This document shows, piece by piece, positions 55,213 to 64,000 of a stretch of 64,000 nt of DNA. The position numbers and the translations under genes were made by a program. The notes beneath the pieces are model-generated. The model searched no databases, was not told the origin of the DNA, and saw only the letters and a program-made list of their open reading frames with translations. Origin of the DNA: Umbilicaria muhlenbergii (Eukaryota; Ascomycota; Lecanoromycetes; Umbilicariales; Umbilicariaceae); the NCBI GenBank assembly GCA_000611775.1, contig KK106984.1:2390580-2454579 (forward strand), read 5' to 3'. Numbering within the stretch: position 1 is the first letter of the stretch; each line of letters opens with the position of its first letter.

Positions 55213-57234
55213 GATTGACAGAGTACGGCTGAGACTGAGAGCAAAGAATGTATAATAATTTTTGTGCTGTTCGTGGAAATGAATGCAGGAAATGGAAAAT
55301 GTGTAGGACTAGAATGAAACGCGGCAATGCCTGCGCCCTCCGGCCAATTATCATCTTACGGATTCTCCATGCCCTGAAAGAAGGACAGTGGTACGGCGCT
55401 GTTGAGAATGTCATGATAAAGGATGTTCTAAGAGCCTTTGTTATAAGTCCTTGTCCTAAATCTCTACCTTCAAAGACTCGAGTATAGCAGCGCATACATA
55501 ACAAAGAACCGTCAATAGTGTGAAAACCCATTGACGTCGTTGAAAGAGACTCGCGGACAAGATAGGGGCCTATCTCAGCTTGTGCTAGTGATAGGAAGAC
55601 AGGACGTCCGCTAATAGAGAATATGATATGGATATGACAGGGTATTGTTCAAGGGGAAATTTATCCTCTCCTACAATCGGTGATGGCATACAATGGGCGA
55701 CAAAGGATCGTGGGATCACGACACGAAGATAAGTAGCGGGGATCCGGACATATTTTGCGATACGATAGGCGAGCGATGGAAGAATCGAGCGCTCTAGAGT
55801 CAGCAGATATCAAGAGATAATGCCTCGCCACGACATGAGGCTCTCAAGTACATCTGCTTCACTAGCATAGCAATTACTAAAGAAGAGCTATAGCCTCAAG
55901 TGAAAAGCAGTAAGATAAGTAGCTGTTCAAGTAAACGCGCTCCCTATCCTCGCGTGTCCTGTTAGCTGCTGCGGTGGTAATTGCTGGGCCGTAAGAACAG
56001 TGCATAGTGAAAGAGTAGGTATGCCCGGAGCAAGATATCAGAAGGTCTCCAAGATAGAGATATCCACATTGCGTTTTCAGAACAGGTCTGTGATAGTATT
56101 GTGGTTTTCATCATGCAATACTTGCTATTGCGCGCGCAAAGTGAAAGCTGGACAGGGAAAGCGAACAATGGACAAGGAAAGGAGGACATGACTAACCTTT
56201 TCTGTTTACTGCGTATACTTCCACGACCTCCTCGGCTCAATGAGGCTTTCCAGTCACGAGACGCAGCAAATTTTGGAACACCAGGCACACCACCACAGTT
56301 CCGTCAAGCCTTTCATTGGTGTTGCGAGGTTGTGCCATGTAAGAATGCGTTCAGTCCTACAGCTGACAATGGACGTGGCTTTATCCTCGTCACCGTCCCA
56401 CGATCACTCCGAGTCAGAGTCATGATGACGTTGAGAGTCTCCTCAAGCCATGTCAATATCCTCTGTCTCTGTCTCTTTTGTGCAGAAGACGTCGTCTTCT
56501 TGACATGGAGCTTTTCGCCTCCTCAGCCTCTTTCAACGTGGGGGACATCTAAGCGAGCGGCGTTCCCTAAGGAAGTAAGGCATGTCCCACGGCAAGGGTA
56601 GCTTCACGACGCTAGAATGCAAGCGGAGTTTCGCCTCTTCGGCATCTCGCCCCTTCGCCCCGTCGGCCTTTCGCCGTGTCGTGGAAGTTACCTTAAGGGA
56701 CCGTATTCACTCCAGCTCCACAGTATCAGAACAATGGCTTGAGGCAACGCTCCTGGGAAAGAGTGGAACGAGATGCTGTGCCATCTAATCTCCGGCCCTA
56801 TCAGCTGCTCGTTCTTTCGCTCTTACCGTTCTGCCGTCGTTGATCTAGACCCAACCATTGCCACTTTAGAGTTCTCTAAGCGGGCCTACGCGTCCTCTCA
56901 GGAGCCTTCGCAGTCACACTCATGCATCCCTCAACGCCCTCTATGGCGGCTGCCGCAGTCAGCCATTCAGCCATTCAGCCATGGCTGTTTCCAGTGCCTT
57001 CCAGTGCCTTCCCGTTCTCTCTTATTTGCCTGCTGGCGTGGGCACTCTCGCTGCCTAGTGCGGGTGCATACGTACAGTCCTGTTGCCTTGCTTGCTCTTC
57101 GGTGTATATAATCTACCCATTTCTTCCCCTTCTCCACCATATCACAACATCTTCTTCTACCATCACTCCAATCATTCAACCCTCCTCAACACAACCTATC
57201 ACCAACGACTACTACCTCATTACCACATACCAAC
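55213..57234. other. Divergent spacer, 2.0 kb
   Basis: This lies between the 577-residue protein start and the Hsp20 start. The last 130 bp include TATATAAT at 57105-57112. The Hsp20-proximal half has pyrimidine-rich words with CGCCCCTTCGCCCC (CCCCT stress-element core) at about 56648-56661 and short repeats CAGCCATT and CCAGTGCCTT at about 56960-57010. No classical nGAAnnTTCn triple is clear. No gene is seen. Confidence 0.55.
57105..57112 (+). promoter_or_regulatory. TATA box of the Hsp20 gene
   Basis: TATATAAT lies 123 bp before the Hsp20 ATG, with a CT-rich stretch (TTTCTTCCCCTTCTCC) between them that is typical of fungal transcription starts. Strongly inducible stress genes often keep a TATA box. 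Confidence 0.5.
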
Positions 57235-58293
57235 ATGCCTTCAATACGCTACTTCAACCAGACAGCTCCCTTCTGGGACTTTGTCGCCAGTCTCGAAAAC
57301 AGTGGTCCCGACCACCCCCTCTTTACCGCCTTTGGACCAGAGTCCCGTGAGGCATACGAACAAGCCGGATGGGATAGTCCTCCCACCTTTCCTGGCGGGC
57401 CTGGCAACGCTGGTCCACGCGGTCGCCCTCCGCCACCACCGGAGCATGACCGCGAACGCGGCCCTCCCCCACACTCTCGTTCTCCGCCACCACCAGAACA
57501 CGACCGCGAAGGCGCCCCGCCCTTTTCTCGCCCGCCGCCACCACCAGAGCACGACCGCGAAGGTGTTCCTCCGTTTTCTCGCCCGCCACCACCACCGGAA
57601 CATGATCGTGACGGAGCTCCTCACCACCCATGGGGTGCTCCGCCCTTCGGAGCACATTATGGGCCGCCACCACCAGGCTGCGGATGGGGACGGCCTCATC
57701 ACCACGGACGTCGCGGGGGACCCCACCGCGGTGATTTCGGAGGACACCGCCGTGGTGGCGGCCGTGGCAGAGGAGGATTCTTATTCGGTGGTCCCTCATC
57801 CTTCGACATGAACGCCATCGCACAGTTCTTCGCACAGCAACTTGGTGGTGACGACCGCGCCAACGCTACCAACGACGCCGCCACTCGTGAAGCTGACGAG
57901 GCCGGGGCGACCGACAAGAAGAGTGCTGGTAACAGCAAAGACTTCACCCCTCACGCAGACGTCTTCGACACCGAAGACGCATATGTCATCCATCTCTCCC
58001 TACCTGGCGCAAAGAAAGAGAACGTAGATGTCAATTACGACGCCGACAAGAGCGAAGTCAGCGTTGAGGGTGTCATCACCAGGCCCGGGGACGAAGCCTT
58101 CTTGAAGACCTTGGCGTTGGATGAGAGGGAGGTCGGAGTCTTTGAACGGAAGATTAGACTGGGGAGCAGGGCACACCCGGCCGCCGTCGAGGTGGATGGT
58201 ATACACGCAAAAATGGAAGATGGGATACTGATCATTACCGTGCCCAAGGTGGACAGGGAGTACGTTGACGTTACAAAGGTCGACATCGAGTAG
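57235..58293 (+). CDS. Small heat-shock protein Hsp20 (Hsp30-like) with repeat linker
   Basis: An intronless 352-residue protein. The N-terminus (SIRYFNQTAPFWDFVASLEN) is typical of fungal Hsp20/Hsp30. Residues about 62-130 contain four tandem copies of a PPPPPEHDRE-type unit, followed by a Gly/His/Arg-rich stretch (RRGGPHRGDFGGHRRGGGRG). The alpha-crystallin domain runs from about residue 240 (HADVFDTEDAYVIHLSLPGA) to the end, with the expected charged insertion, and closes with KMEDGILIITVPKVDREYVD. Members bind unfolding proteins without ATP and are induced by heat. The protein is longer than most relatives, mainly because of the repeat and RGG-like region, which could promote phase separation or RNA binding (inference). 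Confidence 0.93.
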   Translation: MPSIRYFNQTAPFWDFVASLENSGPDHPLFTAFGPESREAYEQAGWDSPPTFPGGPGNAGPRGRPPPPPEHDRERGPPPHSRSPPPPEHDREGAPPFSRPPPPPEHDREGVPPFSRPPPPPEHDRDGAPHHPWGAPPFGAHYGPPPPGCGWGRPHHHGRRGGPHRGDFGGHRRGGGRGRGGFLFGGPSSFDMNAIAQFFAQQLGGDDRANATNDAATREADEAGATDKKSAGNSKDFTPHADVFDTEDAYVIHLSLPGAKKENVDVNYDADKSEVSVEGVITRPGDEAFLKTLALDEREVGVFERKIRLGSRAHPAAVEVDGIHAKMEDGILIITVPKVDREYVDVTKVDIE

Positions 58294-58819
58294 GGAAAGC
58301 TTCGTCGCAGTTCATGTTGGTAATAAGGGTAGGGTACTAGGGTTGTTCATTCATCACTGATGGCTTTTGTAGTGCTGCAAGTAGCATAAGAGGAGGATAT
58401 TAGTTAAAGAAAAAAAATACGCCCAAGGGCCTTTAATGAACCAATTTCCAAGCAATTGCCCGCATTGAATGTGATCACGCAAGAGCAATAGTTCTTGTGT
58501 ATGTGAACAACAGAGATACCCTTCTTAGATGAATCACTGATAAGAGGAGTGTCTGGACCAAAAGGCTCACCATCCCTCAAGCCAAAGGAAGGGGAAGGGG
58601 GGAGAAGCCACACCTTAATTATGTTGAATCCGTAACCTAAAATCGCTCCTCTCCCAATCCACGCGCCGCCTTACGGCGTTAGGGAACTGGACACCTTGAG
58701 CTTTTGCGCTTCGATGCTCTTGGCCTTGCCATTGCATTGTGAGTAGCTCGTCGCAAGGCTGGTCGGTTTCGCATGAGGTCTGGACCTGGAGGCTCAAGAG
58801 GTTCAAAGGTTCGGGAACC
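58294..58819. other. Spacer before the DIP2/CPS1-like gene
   Basis: These 526 bp are the 3' region of Hsp20 and the promoter of the next gene. No exon or repeat is seen. Confidence 0.55.
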
Positions 58820-61800
58820 ATGGCCGAGGACAACCCTGAACTTCAGGCTAAGCTCAAGGAGCTGGACCATGAACTGGAGGTACGTGGCTTCATATGCACA
58901 AGTGGGCGACTAGGCCATCGTCTCCCGACTCGGCCATTTCGAACATCTGCGCTGTATAGGCTAACAGCAAAGCCAATAGGAAGGAGACATCACACAAAAA
59001 GGGTATTTCGAACACCCCGCAAACAATCTGCTGCCTGAGCTTGACCCTGCCTTTACAGAACGTCAGGCTTCGGCGGTTGCTGACATCGGGAATCATCGAC
59101 TAGATACCAGAAACGACGAACAGTTATCCTGTCTCAGTACCTTTCCCCAAGTCAGTTCGACCAAAATCAAAGAGGACTACGAGTGCATTCGCCAGATGAC
59201 ACGACCCATCCATCCAATGATGGATCCCGTTCCGCGTCCTTCGCAGCCCTCACCTCCCATTCGACAACAGACTCTTATTCTCCCCAAAATGACCGCCGTT
59301 CCGCGTCGCCTCAGCCGCCCGTGAGACAACAGGGTTCTGATGGGAATGGGAACAGAGGGATGATGCACATGCAGGGCCAGGTAGGCCGGTTTCAAGAGAG
59401 GCAGCTTGGTGTCAGGAATCCGACTCAACGGCAATCATCGAACGCCCTTGATTCATCCTACTTGCCTAGATCGAATAGTTCTCTCGAACTGGGTACGAGC
59501 TCTGGGAACTCCCGAGAACCGACTATGATGAGCTCCACCTATGCCTTTAATCCAGCCAACGAGGCTGGTTACAACGAACAGCACGAGGATGCTCATGGAT
59601 CGCCTAGTGGTGGGCAGACGCGGCAATCAACTATGTTGGACTCGCAGCAAGGCTTTTTCTCCGACTTCGCTGGTCAACAACACGACGAGCATCACGATAG
59701 CTATGGCGGTGGACCCCACCGATATTCGAATAGTGATGCCTTTTCGCCTACTGCAGCCATGGCTCCACCAATGCTCAGCATGTCTGACATGCCTCCCCCG
59801 GGTATGGTAAGTCATCAGCTTCCGTTGGAGCCACGAGATGTGCCTTTCGCGGTTTACGATCCTCACAATGGGAATATACCCATGTCCAAATTCGATAATA
59901 TCGCGACTGTCCTCAGGCATCGAGCTCGCACCATACCTAAGCAGCCTGCATATTGGGTGCTCGATCAGAAGGGAAAGGAGTCTTCATCCATCACATGGGA
60001 GAAGCTGGCGAGCAGAGCGGAAAAGGTCGCCCAAGTAATCAGGGACAAGAGTAACCTTTACAGAGGTGACCGAGTGGCTCTAATATATCGGGAAGCAGAA
60101 GTCATTGATTTTGCCGTGGCGCTCTTGGGCTGCTTCATTGCCGGTGTTGTTGCCGTGCCCATCAACAATCTAGACGATTACACCAGGTTGAACGTTGTCT
60201 TAACCTCTACGCAGGCGCATCTAGCATTGACCACAGAGGCTAACCTCAAGAACTTCCAGCGCGATATTACTGCGAACAAGCTGAATTGGCCCAGAGGCGT
60301 CGAATGGTGGAAAACAAACGAATTTGGAAGTTTCCATCCTAAAAAGAAGGATGAAGTTCCTCCTCTTGTGGTCCCTGATCTTGCATATATTGAGTTTTCA
60401 AGGGCTCCGACGGGCGATCTACAGGGCGTTGTGATGAGCCATCGGACCATTATGCATCAAATGGCTTGTCTGAGTGCCATATTCTCTACTGTGCCGACGG
60501 ATGGCAATGACACGTTCAGTACAGGCTTGCGCGATAAGCAAGGGCGGCTCATGGCAGGAGGCGGAAAAGGGGAGATTCTGCTGAGTTATCTGGATCCGCG
60601 GCAGGGCATTGGAATGATTCTAGGTGTGCTACTTACTGTTTACGGTGGTCATACGACTGTCTGGATGGAAGCCAGTGCGGTTGAAACACCTGGTCTTTAC
60701 GCGAATCTCATCACGAAGTACAAGGCCACCTTGATGGTAGCCGACTATCCAGGTCTCAAGCGCGCTGCATACAATTACCAAGCTGATCCAATGACTACTC
60801 GGAATTTTAAAAAGAACTTTGAGCCCAATTTCTCGAGTGTCAAACTATGTCTAATTGACACCCTGACGGTGGACAGTGAATTCCATGAGATCCTTGCGGA
60901 TCGATGGCTTAGGCCTATGAGGAATCCACGGGCAAGAGAGCTGGTCGCTCCAATGCTTTGTCTTCCGGAACATGGCGGTATGGTCATCAGCATGCGAGAT
61001 TGGCTAGGCGGAGAGGAGAGGATGGGATGTCCATTGAAACTGGATCTTTCAGATGAGGGGGAGACGAAGAAAGAGGAAAAGCCTGCCGTTGCACAAAATG
61101 GGTACGGAAGTTTGATTGGTGGAGGCACTTCAAAGCCTACGGATCAGAGGGCAAGGACAGAACTCAGTGAGGTTTTGGTCGACAAGGAATCTTTGAAGAC
61201 GAACGAGGTTGTCGTTGTAGCCATCGGTGATGAGGCAAGGAAGAGAGCGGCCAACGAGTCTAGTGCGGTCCGTGTTGGCGCATTTGGCTACCCCATTCCA
61301 GATGCAACTCTGGCAGTCGTTGATCCGGAAACGAGCTTACTTTGCACTCCGCATGTGATAGGTGAAATCTGGGTCGACTCTCCATCTCTTTCCGGTGGTT
61401 TTTGGGCATTGCCTAAACACACTGAAACCATCTTCCATGCGAGACCTTACAAGTTCCAAGAGGGCAATCCAACACCCATGGCAATAGAACCTGAATTCCT
61501 GCGAACAGGGCTACTTGGCTGTCTCATTGAAGGCAAGATATTCGTACTCGGTCTTTACGAAGACCGCCTACGACAGAAGGTCGAGTGGGCTGAGCATGGC
61601 ATGGAAGTGGCTGAGTATCGCTACTTCTTCGTTCAACACCTAATCATCACTATCATGAAGAACGTGCCCAAAATCTACGATTGCTCGGCTTTCGATGTAT
61701 TCGTCAATGAGGAACATCTCCCCATAGTCCTGCTTGAATCGATGGCTGCCTCTACCTCCCCCACGACTTCTGGCGGCCCACCACGACAGCTGGATATTGC

Positions 61801-64000
61801 TCTTTTGGATTCATTATCTGAACGCTGCATGGAAGTGCTCTATCAAGAGCATCGCTTAAGAGTATACTGCGTCATGATAACCGCTCCAAACACACTGCCG
61901 AGGGTAGTCAAGAACGGGCGACGAGAAATTGGCAACATGCTTTGTCGCAAAGAGTTTGATCTAGGTTCACTGCCTTGCGTGCATGTCAAATTTGGTGTCG
62001 AACGAGCTGTACTCAATTTACCTGTTGGTGTAGATCCCGTCGGCGGGATCTGGTCTCAAGTTTCTACATCAGCCAGGCAGGAAATCCTGATGATGCAGGA
62101 AAAGCAGTACTCCGGTGTAGACTATCGAGAGGTTGTTATCGACGACAGGACTTCAACACCGCTAAACAACTTCTCCAGCATAGTGGATCTCCTGCAATGG
62201 CGGGTTGCACGGCAAGCTGAAGAGCTTTCATATTGCACGATCGACGGAAGAGGACGAGAAGGCAAGGGGGTAACTTGGAAGAAGTTCGACACCAAGGTTG
62301 CGGCTGTTGCTATGTATCTGCAGAACAAAGCCAAGGTGAAAGCTGGAGATCACCTCATACTCATGTATACACACTCCGAGGACTTTGTTTACGCCGTCCA
62401 CGCTTGCTTCTGCCTTGGTGTCGTCGCGATCCCAATGGCTCCGCTCGATCAAAACCGCCTCAACGAAGACGCACCTGCCTTTCTTCATATGGTAGCAGAT
62501 TTCCGTGTGAAGGCTGTCTTAGTCAATGCAGATGTCGACCATCTTCTAAAGCAGAAGATTGTCTCCCAGCACATTAAGCAGTCAGCTCAGGTTCTCAAAG
62601 TGGCTATCCCTCCCACGTTCAGCACCGCAAAGCCTCCAAGACAGTCACACGGGTGTCGAGAGCTTGGTCTCACCATGAAGCCTGCGTGGGTTCAATCAGG
62701 CTATCCAGTCCTTGTTTGGACGTACTGGACACCTGATCAGCGGAGGGTAGCAGTACAGCTAGGGCATGACACAATAATGGGCACTTGCAAAGTACAGAAG
62801 GAGACCTGTCAGATGACGAGTTCACGGCCTGTACTAGGATGTGTCCGGAGTACAAGCGGTTTGGGTTTCATTCATACTTGCTTGATGGGTGTCTTTGTTG
62901 GTAGGTTCAGCGTAATCTATGTCGTAGATGCCACACTAACTATATGCAGGTGCTCCAACATATCTGGTCTCACCCGTCGATTTTGCCGCTAACCCGCAAT
63001 CTCTCTTCCTAACTTTGTCACGATACAAGATCAAGGACACCTATGCGACCAGTCAAATGCTAGATCATGCAATGGGCACGATGGCTGGTAAAGGCTTCAG
63101 GTTGCACGAGCTTAAGAATATGATGATCTCGACCGAGGGTAGACCCAGAGTCGATGTCTGTAAGTATTCGGGATCATTGAAGACCATAATTGTGAAACTC
63201 ACAACTGTCAGTCCAAAAGGTCCGCTTGCATTTCGCCTCCACTGGTCTGGACCGTACAGCAATTAACACTATCTACTCCCATGTCCTCAATCCTATGATC
63301 GCTTCTCGCTCTTACATGTGCATTGAGCCCATTGAGTTATGGCTCGATACGCGCGCACTCCGCAAGGGTCTCGTCTATCCAGTAGATCCCGATTCCGACC
63401 CGTCAGCCCTCCTCGTCCAAGATTCTGGCATGGTCCCAGTAAGTACTCAGATCGCGATCGTCAATCCCGAGACGTGTCGACTCTGCCATGTTGGTGAGTA
63501 CGGTGAGATATGGGTGCAGTCTGAAGCTTGCGTCAAATCTTTCTACGGCAGCAAGGATGCCTTCGACGCAGAGAGATTCAACGGAAGGACTCTCGAAGGG
63601 AATCCGAATGACACCTACGTAAGGACAGGAGATTTAGGATTCCTACATAATGTGACACGCCCAATCGGACCTGGCGGCCAACAGGTCGAGATGCAAATAC
63701 TTTTCGTCCTTGGGAGTATTGGTGAGACTTTTGAGGTGAACGGCTTGAGCCACTTCCCTATGGACATCGAGTACTCAGTCGAAAAGTGCCATCGAAACAT
63801 TGTCCCTGGCGGATGGTAAGTTCTTGACCTCAACCGAATACTGATCGGTTATGCTGAATTCGTACAGTGCTGTCTTCCAGGCCGGTGGCCTCGTTGTGGT
63901 CCTTGTCGAAGTAGGGCGCAAAGCCTATCTTGCATCCATGGTTCCGGTCATTGTGAATGCTATTCTCAATGAGCATCAACTCGTTGTCGACATCATCGCG
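58820..64000 (+). CDS. DIP2/CPS1-like protein with two AMP-binding domains (3' incomplete)
   Basis: Exons 58820-58879, 58981-59003, 59104-62900, 62950-63159, 63212-63815 and 63868 onward join in frame; the gene continues beyond the window, and over 1,600 residues are visible. The N-terminal 45 residues (NPELQAKLKELDHELEEGD, ITQKGYQKRRTVILSQYL) form a DMAP1-binding-type helix pair. A disordered region follows, then a first adenylation-like domain from about residue 290 and a second from about 1048 (GAPTYLVSPVDFAANPQSLF, GEYGEIWVQSEACVKSFYG, YVRTGDLGFL). The usual Ser/Thr/Gly-rich ATP loop of domain 1 is replaced by EFSRAPTGDLQGVVMSHRTI, as in DIP2 proteins. No carrier domain is seen between the two, so it is not an ordinary peptide synthetase. 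CPS1 homologues are linked to virulence in plant pathogens; DIP2 acts in lipid metabolism. Confidence 0.9.

Overview
The window is nuclear DNA of a filamentous ascomycete (Pezizomycotina). Most genes carry several short GT-AG introns of about 50-270 bp with fungal branch-like CTAAC/CTGAC sequences, genes sit on both strands every 2-3 kb, and the proteins are typical of moulds: a fungal DUF3445 protein, a fungal HSP70-like protein, a choline/GABA-type permease and a long DIP2/CPS1-type AMP-binding protein. A Dothideomycete is my best guess from the protein sequences, but I cannot prove it. Two runs of N (7 and 21 bases) show this is a draft assembly. Exon models were built by hand and checked for continuous reading frame and family fit; boundaries may be off by a few bases.

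Layout. 0-5 kb: DUF3445 (HODM-like) gene (-), then a gene-poor stretch and a GC-rich patch with doubtful coding potential beside an N gap. 6-14 kb: HSP70-like ATPase (-), carnosine N-methyltransferase-like gene (-) divergent from proteasome assembly chaperone 4 (+), and ribosomal protein S5/uS7 (-). 14-21 kb: SDA1 (-) divergent from a small NPF-motif protein (+), an MFS drug-type transporter (-) and prefoldin subunit 4 (-). 21-28 kb: a 56/70-bp minisatellite, an amino-acid/choline permease (+), a second minisatellite and an aquaporin (-). 28-37 kb: a sugar transporter (+), LEU2 (+) with a Leu3-type site in its promoter, APC10 (-, with a frame break and an N gap) and a short-chain dehydrogenase (-) with a GC-AG intron. 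37-46 kb: a coiled-coil protein (+), the ER chaperone LHS1 (+) and a Thr/Ser-rich cell-wall protein (-) whose 3' end carries a 433-bp out-of-frame tandem duplication. 48-64 kb: DML1/misato (-) divergent from an ANR2/DUF4484 DENN-like gene (+), an unrecognised 577-residue protein (-), an Hsp20 with a repeat-rich linker (+), and a two-adenylation-domain DIP2/CPS1-like protein (+) that runs off the end.

Most of the genes are core housekeeping: translation (uS7, SDA1), proteostasis (PAC4, prefoldin 4, LHS1, Hsp20, HSP70-like), cell cycle (APC10) and leucine synthesis. Between them are transporters, a cell-wall protein and repeat-rich spacers. I see no secondary-metabolite cluster, CRISPR, rRNA or convincing tRNA gene. 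The main open questions are the 577-residue orphan, the duplicated cell-wall gene tail, the two minisatellites and a diverged repeat pair at about 3.6 and 29.5 kb.
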